Positions 25,284-33,429 of a stretch of DNA of 64,000 nt are shown in pieces. The number at the start of each line of letters is the position of its first letter. The first letter of the stretch is position 1. A program made the translations under genes and the position numbers. Below the pieces are notes generated by a model. That model did no database searches. It saw only the letters and a list, made by a program, of their open reading frames with translations, and was not told the DNA's origin. Origin of the DNA: Paenibacillus physcomitrellae (GTDB taxonomy: Bacteria > Bacillota > Bacilli > Paenibacillales > Paenibacillaceae); contig NZ_CP022584.1 in assembly GCF_002240225.1 (NCBI RefSeq), forward strand, positions 2,046,001 to 2,110,000. The letters are read 5' to 3'.

Positions 25284-26810
25284 TTATAACTCGTCTGACA
25301 GCAGAATTACAGGCGGGAGAACAAGGGCTCCTTCAGGATAAGCAGCCAGCTGTTCGGCCGATCCGCGGACGATTCTGCGTTCAAGTCCCCAAATCTCTAC
25401 CGTATACCGGGTCAGGATCGGCCGGGCCGTACCCCGGTCAATCTGGAACAATCCGCCTTCGGGAAGTTCGATGACAGCTCCTTCTTTGTATGGGATTGAA
25501 ACGGCTGTCTCCGGCGTCGAGGACAGGGGCGCGGCTTGAGCGACCTGATCGACTTGAGGATCTGGCGGGACGGCTAGCTCTGACATGACCGCTTCAGCCT
25601 GCTCCAGCGTCCATTCCCCGGCATAAGGCAGATTTCGTAAATCCCGCTGAGATACTCTGACCTTAGGACCGCTATAAGCCAGACCATCATAAGCACCTCC
25701 AGCGCTGATCCGGAATTTCATGCCGTCCTGAAGCCAATACAGGTGTCCTGTGCCGCTTTCCGCCACCACCTTGGCGGGAATTCCTTCATAGGAACTGCAC
25801 CCTTGAAGACCAGCCTGGGACCGGCGGCTTGAATCGCGTGCCAAATATTCATGAATGCTGCCCCACTTCCGGTTGAACAGCTGCCGATTCTGCTCGTTCG
25901 TCTCCAGATATTCGCGGGTATCCAGACTTTTCATAGTGACGCTGCCGAAGTGATGAACAAAAGCATCACCTGCAATCATCAGCTTAAGTCCTTGCAGCCT
26001 GAGCCGGATGATCCAGTCATCATCCTCATAATTGCCAAGCCGGTAGCCTTCGTCCAGATAACCGGTCTGATGGGCGGTCTCCCGTTTCATCAGCAGGCAG
26101 AAGCCGACCAGCCGTTCCGTTTCCCTCCACTTGCTGCGATCCGTCTGATTACGTGCTTCGGCAAACCGGTCTAAATCCTGCAGGTCCTGATAGGGAACAT
26201 CGATCTGCTGCTCTCCGCCGATATAGTTGGTGACCGGTCCCACAGCTCCGATGTCCGGCGAGGACTCCAGACAGTCCAGCATATTGGCCAGCCAGCGTTC
26301 CGTAACAAACACATCGTTGTTCAGCAGTAGCACCGTACGTCCCTTGGCCAGCATTAATCCGGTGTTGATCGAGCCGGCAAACCCTTTGTTGCCGTCATGG
26401 ACAGCCACCCGCACCTTCCGGTACGGCCGAAGCGCTTCGGCTGTACCGTCCGCTGAAGCGTCATCTACTACAATCACCTCGTACGGCTGCGGAGTGAATG
26501 CCTCAATACGGTCCAGACACTGCAGCAGCATCTCCTTCTGGTTAAACGTAGGGATGATGATGCTTGTGCCTTCAAACACCTGCTCAAAATCATCATACCC
26601 GGCCTGCCGTCCCCTCTCGTAACCCGCCTTCCAGCCTTCTTCAAAAATCAGGGGGTTTGGCGCCGGCGCCGGATTCAGCCGGGAAACCGTTCGTTTCTTC
26701 CCGTTTCCCTTCATTCTCCTGACCGCTCTTCCCAGGGCTGCTCTTCCGTTTTTCTTTGTCCTGGCACCGATCTGCCGCTGCTGCCTTTGCTTCGGTTTCG
26801 TGATCTTCAC
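25284..26810 (-). CDS. GT2 glycosyltransferase with basic/GY N-terminus and C-terminal repeat domain
   Basis: 508 residues. Residues 1-45 are basic, and 56-73 form the GY motif (FEEGWKAGYERGRQAGYD). Residues 82-345 are a GT2 GT-A domain: TSIIIPTFNQ, DDASADGT, LLNNDVFV (DxD-like), RLVGFCLLMKR and GNYEDDDWIIRLR. Residues about 360-505 carry two copies of a 55-residue unit (LYWLQDGMKFRIS...DLRNLP and LFQIDRGTARPIL...QLAAYPEG). This unit resembles repeats I know from secreted bacterial proteins with x-G-x-x-R/F-x-I patterns. GTG 26810 follows AAGGAAGAGG. The GT2 core is closely related to the gene at 28903. A spore-surface glycosyltransferase is inferred. Confidence 0.82.
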   Translation of the reverse strand: MKITKPKQRQQRQIGARTKKNGRAALGRAVRRMKGNGKKRTVSRLNPAPAPNPLIFEEGWKAGYERGRQAGYDDFEQVFEGTSIIIPTFNQKEMLLQCLDRIEAFTPQPYEVIVVDDASADGTAEALRPYRKVRVAVHDGNKGFAGSINTGLMLAKGRTVLLLNNDVFVTERWLANMLDCLESSPDIGAVGPVTNYIGGEQQIDVPYQDLQDLDRFAEARNQTDRSKWRETERLVGFCLLMKRETAHQTGYLDEGYRLGNYEDDDWIIRLRLQGLKLMIAGDAFVHHFGSVTMKSLDTREYLETNEQNRQLFNRKWGSIHEYLARDSSRRSQAGLQGCSSYEGIPAKVVAESGTGHLYWLQDGMKFRISAGGAYDGLAYSGPKVRVSQRDLRNLPYAGEWTLEQAEAVMSELAVPPDPQVDQVAQAAPLSSTPETAVSIPYKEGAVIELPEGGLFQIDRGTARPILTRYTVEIWGLERRIVRGSAEQLAAYPEGALVLPPVILLSDEL

Positions 26811-26832
26811 CCTCTTCCTTTCATTCCGCCCT

Positions 26833-28089
26833 TCAGCGGAGCGTCATCTCGCCGCTTTCCAATTTGTTGGCCAGATGGCCAAAATCAATTGCCGGCTTCC
26901 CAAGCCGGGAAGCTATCTCGCTGCAAATGAGGACCGCTGCAATCCCGGCGGAAACCAAAGCCAGGTCAAAGGAATGGCCGGCGGCAGCCGCAACAGCATT
27001 TTCGGCATCATGCGCTCCTTGTACAGATGGAATTATGCCTCCGATCTCAACACCAGACCTCGCCAGCACCTCTGCCAGTCCGGGCGATTTATTGCCGACA
27101 ACCAGCACTTTCCGCCCCTGCAGCAAGGGAAGGAGCAGGCCTCGCTCCACCATGGCGTAGTTAACCGTCGACAAAGTCAGCCGGAGCTTCGCAGGATCAA
27201 GTCCATAATGGGACAATACGGGGAACAGCAGGCCCTGAAAGGAAGGATGCCGCGACTGAGGAACCCCGATAATATCGGCCTTAAAGAGAGCTTGTGCCAG
27301 CTTCTCCCGGACGCCGGGGTCCGGCAGTTCTACCCCTGCATAAGGCAGGAAAGGCCCCCTTCGCCGCGCTTCTTCCACCGGCAGCACCGTATCATGCGCC
27401 AGCGTCAGCAATTCCCCGTCTCCAAGCCTCACCAAAGATAAGGAACGGCCGGTGGTCAAAGATTCCCGGAACATCTCCGTCACTCCTTCTGCCGGAAGCA
27501 GCGGAATAAATGCCTCCCGGGGCAGCTGGGAAAGACCCGCGGCTATGATATCCCTTGCCGTATAACCCTGCAGGATTGTGTTGGGAGGGAGGAGCCGTGC
27601 AACTTCACCTTCCCCTCCTTCAAAATATCCTTCTCTCAAACCTGCCTGGTACCGTTCCTCCAATTCGGCTTCGCCGGCCATTTGTTCCGTTTGCTGCTCA
27701 GCAGCCGGTTTGTCCTGCGGTGTCTGCTGTGCAGCTGCTGCCTCTTCAGCATCGAACGGCTGCAAAAGATCCGGCTGTTGGATGAGGGATTTAGCCCCCG
27801 TCCGTTTGTCTATTCGTTTATATATTCTTAAGGACGTTCTCCGGGCTCCCCTTCTCCGCTTAATCCGCAGCGCTGTTGTTCCCCGCCGGGACCTGCGATG
27901 CCGCCGGCTCCGCCTTCTCCCGGCTTTCGTGCTCAAAGCGCCCAGCTTGCCCCCCTGCCGGCGGGACCGCTGGTGAGCAGCGGCGCTGACGGAAGCGGCA
28001 GGCGTATTTTTTTCCCCGGGAAGGGTTGATCTGCTTCCAGAGGAATGAAAGTTCACGGCAGCATGTAACGGCGGTTGTTTCCTTTTCAT
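26833..28089 (-). CDS. GT-D-fold (DUF1792) glycosyltransferase with long basic N-terminus and GY motif
   Basis: 418 residues. Residues 1-100 are Arg-rich (GRRRSRRHRRSRRG, IKRRRGARRTSLR). After an acidic/Gln linker the GY motif RYQAGLREGYFEGG lies at 147-159. The C-terminal 230 residues match the DUF1792/GT-D type: SLVRLGDGELL (the metal-binding DGE), VGVPQSRHP-like helix, VLVVGNKS and DLALVSAGIAAVL. GT-D enzymes were first defined in glycosylation of the streptococcal serine-rich protein Fap1. Here it is next to GT2 enzymes and a sugar nucleotidyltransferase, so it probably extends the same glycan. AGGGGGAGCGGACC precedes ATG 28089. Confidence 0.8.
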   Translation of the reverse strand: MKRKQPPLHAAVNFHSSGSRSTLPGEKNTPAASVSAAAHQRSRRQGGKLGALSTKAGRRRSRRHRRSRRGTTALRIKRRRGARRTSLRIYKRIDKRTGAKSLIQQPDLLQPFDAEEAAAAQQTPQDKPAAEQQTEQMAGEAELEERYQAGLREGYFEGGEGEVARLLPPNTILQGYTARDIIAAGLSQLPREAFIPLLPAEGVTEMFRESLTTGRSLSLVRLGDGELLTLAHDTVLPVEEARRRGPFLPYAGVELPDPGVREKLAQALFKADIIGVPQSRHPSFQGLLFPVLSHYGLDPAKLRLTLSTVNYAMVERGLLLPLLQGRKVLVVGNKSPGLAEVLARSGVEIGGIIPSVQGAHDAENAVAAAAGHSFDLALVSAGIAAVLICSEIASRLGKPAIDFGHLANKLESGEMTLR

Positions 28090-28124
28090 GGTCCGCTCCC
28101 CCTCCCTTAAACCTGATTGGCAGA

Positions 28125-28856
28125 TTACCGGCCTGCTTTCCCCATCTTCCGGGCCGCTTCCTGTAAAGATTCAAACGTTCCGGCATCTGTCCACCATTTC
28201 CGCAGTACATCATATTCAAGCTTGCCTTCCCGGGCATACAGATTGTTCACATCGGTAATTTCCAGCTCACCGCGCGCCGAAGGCCTCGTAGATGCTATCC
28301 GTTCAAACACCTGGTCATCGTACATATAAATACCGGTTACACTGTAATTTGATTTCGGGTGCTCCGGTTTCTCTTCAATCCGCGCAATCAGCCTGCGGTT
28401 ATTCTCATCAAACACAGGCACGCCATAACGGCGCGAATCCTTAACCGGTTTGAGCAGCACACGCGCGCTTCCGTAAGACTGCTGCTTGAATTTCTCAACA
28501 AAAGGCTGCAGATCATCCATAAACAGATTGTCGCCCAGCAGCACTACAAACCGGCCCCCGGCAGGAATAAATCCCCGGGCAAGACCAAGCGCTTCGGCGA
28601 TCCCTCCGGCCTGCTCCTGAATTTTGTAGGTAAGGTTGACCCCCATCTCCTGGCCGCTGCCGAGAAAATCGGTATACAGGCCGGCCGATTGTTTGCCTAT
28701 AATCAGCAGAATATCGGTAATTCCCGCCTGCTTGAGCTTGTCGATTCCGTAACAAATCATGGGCGATTCTCCGACCGGAAGCAGGTGTTTGTTGATCAGC
28801 CGGGTTAACGGGTACAGCCTTGTTCCTGTGCCTCCCGCCAAGATGACGCCTTTCAT
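28125..28856 (-). CDS. Sugar-phosphate nucleotidyltransferase (RmlA/SpsI-like)
   Basis: 243 residues. LAGGTGTRLYPLTRLINKHLLPV is the nucleotide-binding signature of glucose-1-phosphate thymidylyltransferases, followed by LLGDNLFMDD (metal Asp), RIEEKPEHPKSN and WWTDAGTFESLQEA. It is shorter than RmlA (about 290) and similar in size to SpsI of the B. subtilis spore-coat polysaccharide operon. It should make dTDP- or UDP-glucose-type donors from sugar-1-phosphate. ATG 28856 has GGAGG seven bases before it; the GTG at 28862 is too close. It feeds the neighbouring glycosyltransferases. Confidence 0.85.
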   Translation of the reverse strand: MKGVILAGGTGTRLYPLTRLINKHLLPVGESPMICYGIDKLKQAGITDILLIIGKQSAGLYTDFLGSGQEMGVNLTYKIQEQAGGIAEALGLARGFIPAGGRFVVLLGDNLFMDDLQPFVEKFKQQSYGSARVLLKPVKDSRRYGVPVFDENNRRLIARIEEKPEHPKSNYSVTGIYMYDDQVFERIASTRPSARGELEITDVNNLYAREGKLEYDVLRKWWTDAGTFESLQEAARKMGKAGR

Positions 28857-28902
28857 GGCCACTCCTCCTCTTGATCTGAATAAAGCTCTCTATAAAAAAG
28901 AC

Positions 28903-29652
28903 TCACATAAACGACAGTGGGTCGCATCCCCACTTCTCGATAAACCGCTGGCGGTTCCGTTGAATGAGGTCCTGCCACCCTTCCGGATGCTGCGAAGTAA
29001 AGCTGGCGCTTCCCTGGTGATACACAAAGGTATCCCCGCAGATCAGCAGCCGGTACCCTTTACGAATGGCCCGGTAGCAGTAATCGTCATCCTCGTAATG
29101 CCCGGGAGAGAACCCTTCGTCAAGCGGGCCAATCCGTTCATACAGCGAACGCTTGAACAGGAAACAAAATCCGACCAGCCGCTTGACCTCCCGCCATTTG
29201 GACGCATCCGGACGATTATGGCCAGCCGCATAAGCCAGAAGCTCCTCCGGACCTCCCGGACCGGCATCAATCCTTTGTCTTCCGCTGGCATAGTTCGTCA
29301 CAGGGCCAACGATGCCAATATCCGGACTGCTGTACAGGGCCGACAGCATTTGCGGCAGCCAGCCGGGGGCAGCCATACAGTCGTTATTAAGCAGCATCAG
29401 CTGCTCCCCTGACGAGACGGCCAGCCCTTTGTTGCAGGCCGCCGGAAAACCGCTGTTCGCCGGCAGCGAAACAAACCGCAAGGCTTGCTGGACGCAGTAT
29501 TCCGCTGTCCCGTCCGTGGACCCGTTATCGACGATAATAATTTCATAAGGGACCCGGGTATATTTCCGGATGGAATCCACGCAGCGGGATACGAGACCCA
29601 AAGCGTTGTAAGTCGGTATGATTATGCTGGTTAAGTCTTCCTTGCCCATCAT
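28903..29652 (-). CDS. GT2 glycosyltransferase, minimal form
   Basis: 249 residues, a bare GT-A domain: TSIIIPTYNALG, DNGSTDGT, LLNNDCMA (DxD-like), VGPVTNYASG, RLVGFCFLFKR and HYEDDDYCYRA. The pattern matches the core of the gene at 25284 almost motif by motif, so the two are paralogues, but this one lacks the basic/GY N-terminus and C-terminal repeats. Its ATG overlaps the stop of the next upstream gene (29649) by 4 bases. Donor and acceptor are unknown. Confidence 0.85.
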   Translation of the reverse strand: MMGKEDLTSIIIPTYNALGLVSRCVDSIRKYTRVPYEIIIVDNGSTDGTAEYCVQQALRFVSLPANSGFPAACNKGLAVSSGEQLMLLNNDCMAAPGWLPQMLSALYSSPDIGIVGPVTNYASGRQRIDAGPGGPEELLAYAAGHNRPDASKWREVKRLVGFCFLFKRSLYERIGPLDEGFSPGHYEDDDYCYRAIRKGYRLLICGDTFVYHQGSASFTSQHPEGWQDLIQRNRQRFIEKWGCDPLSFM

Positions 29653-30929
29653 CCGTTCCTCGCTTTCGCCAGCTCCGGCCGGGAAACACTTTGCCAGTGC
29701 AGTCTCGGCCCGAGCCGTTTTACGGCTTCGTGCAGCGCTTCGGCATGATCGCCGACAATTAGCTGGGCCACTTTATTGCCCGTTCCCAGATTGCCCTGGC
29801 GAAGCCGGTTGCGCTGGATAACATCCGCCGTGCAGGGGGCAGAAACGGCCAGCCCTTCCAGAATGGCTATCGTCTGCGCCTTGGGCGGAACGGCCAGCGC
29901 TGCCGTACCGACCACCTCTAAAGCCCGGCGGGACAAGACATGAGGCACTGCCGTCAGTGAGCTGCTCCCCAAATCCGGGCGTCCCAGCGCCTGATTCAGG
30001 AACAATTTGCAGCGGGTTACTTCATCCTGCCGGCCAAATGGAGGCACGAATGCCGAAATATCATTCAGAACCACATCGGTTCCGCTTTCCTGCTCATAGA
30101 GAAAAGCCGCGAGCTCTTCGGCCGGCACCTGCATATCCCCATCCACGAATAGTAGACTGTCACCGCCGGCCAGGGAAGCGCCAATAGACCGGCCGACATC
30201 ATGTCCAAGCCTTTCAGGATCGTAAGCGATGATGACGTTCTCCCGTTTCTTGACCTCGAAAAAGCTCCCGTCCGTGCAGCCGTTCAACACGACAATCCGT
30301 TCATAAAGCGGCAGACGGTCCAATTCATCCAGCAGCGGCCCCAGCGTTTTCTCTTCATTACAAGCCGTGATCACCACGGAAGCCTTTCCCTTCAAAGGCA
30401 CCGGCACACCTAAAGCCGGCGGTAACAGGCCGGCTGCCTTGGCGTATCCATCCCGGTAAGCGAGCCCGAGAGACAGCGCCTCGCGGAAAGATGGCCGCCC
30501 CTTAGCGGAACGAGCGCTGAACCATTCAGACAAGGAACGGCGAAAAGCCTGCACCGGACTTTCCTGCACCAGATTCGCCGGAACCGACTCAGCCGGAGAA
30601 TCAGCTGCAATCGGACGCTCCGAGACGGAAGCCGCTGATCCATCGGTCATTCCAGCGGACCTGGAGGTAAGCCCGGCCATTCTTCCAGCCGCAAAAGCCT
30701 CAGAGAGTCCTGCCTGCCGCCCGCGTCCAGCCAAGGAAAACTGCTGGGAGCGCCGCCGGCTCAGGCGGAGGGCTGCAGAGCTGCCGCGCCTTTTCTGGGC
30801 TAACATCCGCTTTCTTCTCCGCCGTCTTAAAGCTGCCGGGCCGCTTCGGCCCCTCTTGGCGGAAGCCCTTGGCCTTGCCCCAAAGGATTTGGAAGCTGTA
30901 TGTGTTCTTCTCTTTGCCGTTGTTGTCAT
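29649..30929 (-). CDS. GT2 glycosyltransferase with Arg-rich N-terminus
   Basis: 426 residues from ATG 30929 (AAGGTGATTAC upstream); longer readings run into the previous gene. Residues 5-65 are Arg/Lys-rich (LRRRRRKRMLAQKRRG). A degenerate GY-like segment (GLSEAFAAGRMAGL) follows near 74-87, with another (LAYRDGYAKAAGL) before the enzyme. The GT-A domain (about 190-420) shows SVVITACNEEKTL, LNGCTDGS, GHDVGRSIGA and LLFVDGDM (DxD), and lacks membrane segments. It is a tandem paralogue of the next gene (30934), with which it shares the GHDV...FVDGDM...LND pattern and an RPDLG/N...LTAVPH(V/A)LSR block. Confidence 0.82.
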   Translation of the reverse strand: MTTTAKRRTHTASKSFGARPRASAKRGRSGPAALRRRRRKRMLAQKRRGSSAALRLSRRRSQQFSLAGRGRQAGLSEAFAAGRMAGLTSRSAGMTDGSAASVSERPIAADSPAESVPANLVQESPVQAFRRSLSEWFSARSAKGRPSFREALSLGLAYRDGYAKAAGLLPPALGVPVPLKGKASVVITACNEEKTLGPLLDELDRLPLYERIVVLNGCTDGSFFEVKKRENVIIAYDPERLGHDVGRSIGASLAGGDSLLFVDGDMQVPAEELAAFLYEQESGTDVVLNDISAFVPPFGRQDEVTRCKLFLNQALGRPDLGSSSLTAVPHVLSRRALEVVGTAALAVPPKAQTIAILEGLAVSAPCTADVIQRNRLRQGNLGTGNKVAQLIVGDHAEALHEAVKRLGPRLHWQSVSRPELAKARNG

Positions 30930-30933
30930 GTAA

Positions 30934-31752
30934 TCACCTTGCTCTTTCCCGGAGCCTGCCCAGGTCGGAAAATCCGCCGCGCGGTCCCCGCAGCTCCAGA
31001 ATCCGGCAGGCTGCCTCCATATGGTCACCGGCAACAAGCGGGGTCAGGAGATCCTTTTGTCCCGAGCGCCTGCGCCTGCGATTCCGGCTGCCAACATTTA
31101 CATAATGCACGGCCCGCACCCGAAGTCCGTCCAGAATCGCTGCCGCGTAGGCCACAGGCGGATTAGACAAAGTATCAAATCCGATCTTTGACACAGCCTT
31201 CCGGCTGAGCGCGTGGGGCACGGCCGTTAGGGACACCCCATTCAGGTCCGGCCGGCCAAGCAGCGAATTCAGCATATACTTCGAGCTGACTACGGGATGA
31301 ATGCTGCCGGTCTTAACCGGCCCGCTGTAATCGTTCAGCGCTAAATCCCCGCCCTCCAGAATTTCTGAAACAAAGGGCTTCAGCTCATCGGCCCGTACAG
31401 CCATGTCCCCGTCCACGAACAGCAGCACATTTCCTTGAGCCGCTTTGGCCCCGACTGCTCTTGGTACGTCGTGCCCGAGTGGTTCCTCGAATTCTAGAAC
31501 CTTCGCCCCCAGCTTCCGCGCCAATTCCGCGCTGTCGTCCCGGCAGCCGTTGGCCACTACAATGACCTCCGTCTTCGGGTGTACACGGGAGGATTCTCGG
31601 ATGACGCCGGCGAGCGTCCGAACTTCGTTCATGACCGGGATGATGACCGAAACGACCGGCTCCGGGTGACAGGTAATGACAGCAGCCCCAGTCAGCTTCT
31701 TTCGTTTGCCGCCTCTCGGATTGACTCTGGAACGGACTTTGCGTTTGTTCAT
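30934..31752 (-). CDS. GT2 glycosyltransferase with short basic N-terminus
   Basis: 272 residues from ATG 31752, with AGGTGGGATCTCGAAG before it; the longer reading to 31974 would run through a terminator. The first 20 residues are basic (MNKRKVRSRVNPRGGKRKKL). GT-A motifs: VSVIIPVMNEVRTL, VANGCRDDS, GHDVPRAVGAKAA, LLFVDGDM. Paralogue of 29649. First gene of the GT cluster that runs down to 25284. An exact SigK-type -10 (CATAAGCTA, minus strand, 31802-31810) lies 50 bases upstream but no AC is found at -35, so mother-cell control is only possible. Confidence 0.82.
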   Translation of the reverse strand: MNKRKVRSRVNPRGGKRKKLTGAAVITCHPEPVVSVIIPVMNEVRTLAGVIRESSRVHPKTEVIVVANGCRDDSAELARKLGAKVLEFEEPLGHDVPRAVGAKAAQGNVLLFVDGDMAVRADELKPFVSEILEGGDLALNDYSGPVKTGSIHPVVSSKYMLNSLLGRPDLNGVSLTAVPHALSRKAVSKIGFDTLSNPPVAYAAAILDGLRVRAVHYVNVGSRNRRRRRSGQKDLLTPLVAGDHMEAACRILELRGPRGGFSDLGRLRERAR

Positions 31753-31892
31753 CTTCGAGATCCCACCTTTGTCAGTTATGCAGAATGGATGGCATATACG
31801 ATAGCTTATGCTTTCGGCTGTGCCACGCAACGGCAAACGTACAGGGGCGGGCGCCGCTTTGCCTAAGAGGCCATTTAATTCCGCTGCAGCAA

Positions 31893-31932
31893 AAAGAACA
31901 GGAGAAAGGCACCCGCCTTCCTCCTGTTCTTT
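31893..31932 (-). terminator. Terminator of the CotSA-like GT4 gene
   Basis: Minus strand: AAAGAACAGGAGGAAGGC, loop GGGT, GCCTTTCTCCTGTTCTTT, then a continuing T-run. An 18-bp stem with one mismatch, about 90 bases after the GT4 stop at 32023. Confidence 0.85.
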
Positions 31933-32022
31933 CCTTTCAACCGGATGTTGATCTGCTTCCTGAACTTGGCTCACTGCCGTCTCCTGCCGACCGCCCTTAA
32001 AATTTCTCCCGCACCCGCACCG

Positions 32023-33213
32023 TTATAAATACGCTTCCCGATCTTCCCAGCCTCCCTGGTCATGTTCCTGCGACATGATCCGGATCCACCGGGCTGCCGT
32101 ATGCTGCCAGCGGAACCGGCTGCGTACGATGTCCAGCCCGTTCAGTCCCATCTCCCGCCGCAGCTCCTCGCTGCCAAGAAGTTTAAGCAGGTATGCCGGC
32201 AATTCATCGTTCATGTGCTCCGGATTGACCAGGAAACCTGACAATCCGTCTTCAACAATTTCCGGTATACCTCCCGCTCTGGTGGCAACAACAGGAATGC
32301 CGGCCGCCATCGCCTCCACATTAACAAGCCCAAACGCCTCGTCTTCCCCGGAGGGGACAACTACAATATCCGCGAGATTGTACCAATCCGCTACCTGAGG
32401 GTAGGGGGTGAACGGAAGAAATTCCACCTGTCCGGGATAAGCTTCGGCCATTTTCTTCAAATCGCGAACATAATCCGTTTCCCGAAGGCTTCCGTAGAAC
32501 GCCCCGCCAACGACCAGAAGCAGCGCCTGCGGCTCTTGCAGCAGCAGCTTAGGAAGAGCTTGCAGCAGGTGATGTACCCCTTTTTCCGGAATCAGCCGTC
32601 CGATGTATAAAATGATTTTTCGGCCGCTCCAGCCGTATTCCTCTAGTCTTGCCTTTCTTAAACCTTCCCCTACTGGCGTCCAGCGCGGAACAAAATCCTC
32701 CAGGCTGACCCCCAGATGATTCACTTCCAGTTTGGCCGACAATCCGGGGAAAAGGTTCTTTAGCTCTCTATGCAGATAACGGCTGTTCAAGATAATACCG
32801 TCGAGCTGATTAAGCGCCGTTTCTCCCCAGGTCCGCGGAAAATGTTTATCCTGAACAAACGTAGTCGAATGCAGCGATAAATAAATTCTGGCCTGCGGCA
32901 TGCGCTGCTTCAGCCTGCTGGCCAGAATCGGCCTGTTATGCACATCAACCGAATCCGGCCGCCATGCCCGGAGATGACGAAGAATGGACGGCAAATAGGC
33001 CGAACCTCCCGGCACTCTGCAGCAGGGCACCGTTCCAAGCATCGCTTTCACGGGTCCATCTTCCCCTGTTCTGCCGTATACCCGGATATCCAGGTTTCCT
33101 GCAGCCAGCGGGACCACTTTTTCGATTACACGTTCCACCGAACTGCTTCGTCCTGATGGAATGACAAACGATCCCGGCGAAATTACCGCAACCTTGTGAG
33201 GATTCAAAGCCAT
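32023..33213 (-). CDS. GT4 glycosyltransferase, CotSA-like
   Basis: 396 residues from ATG 33213 (GAAGGGAGCTA upstream). The N-terminus (KVAVISPGSFVIPSGRSSSVERVIEKVVP) resembles the CotSA group, a spore-coat-associated GT4 of B. subtilis. The C-terminal Rossmann half has IILYIGRLIPEKGVHHLLQA, PSGEDEAFGLVNVEAMAAG and ARAGGIPEIVEDG. It transfers a sugar from an NDP donor by a retaining mechanism. It forms its own transcription unit between the GT cluster and the divergent YheC/D-like gene, both in the same spore-coat setting. No basic tail is present. Confidence 0.87.
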   Translation of the reverse strand: MALNPHKVAVISPGSFVIPSGRSSSVERVIEKVVPLAAGNLDIRVYGRTGEDGPVKAMLGTVPCCRVPGGSAYLPSILRHLRAWRPDSVDVHNRPILASRLKQRMPQARIYLSLHSTTFVQDKHFPRTWGETALNQLDGIILNSRYLHRELKNLFPGLSAKLEVNHLGVSLEDFVPRWTPVGEGLRKARLEEYGWSGRKIILYIGRLIPEKGVHHLLQALPKLLLQEPQALLLVVGGAFYGSLRETDYVRDLKKMAEAYPGQVEFLPFTPYPQVADWYNLADIVVVPSGEDEAFGLVNVEAMAAGIPVVATRAGGIPEIVEDGLSGFLVNPEHMNDELPAYLLKLLGSEELRREMGLNGLDIVRSRFRWQHTAARWIRIMSQEHDQGGWEDREAYL

Positions 33214-33429
33214 TAGCTCCCTTCTGCCAATCATCATTATGATGTAGTTATACGATACGAACCCCGCCGTGGTGACTCTTACGCAAAAATACCGCTGCAG
33301 CGGCGGCAGTCCCGCGAAATCAGGCGGCTGTAACCCTTCATTCGTCCATGCCTTCAACCTGTCCTGAACATAAAATAAACCAAGCCAATCATCCTATCCG
33401 GATAATCCGGCAGGAAGGGGGAAGGGATA

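Noticed and set aside
33369-33377. SigK-type -10 (CATAAAATA) before the YheC/D-like gene
   Set aside because: Exact -10 match in an AT-rich spot but no AC at -35, so not listed as a promoter.
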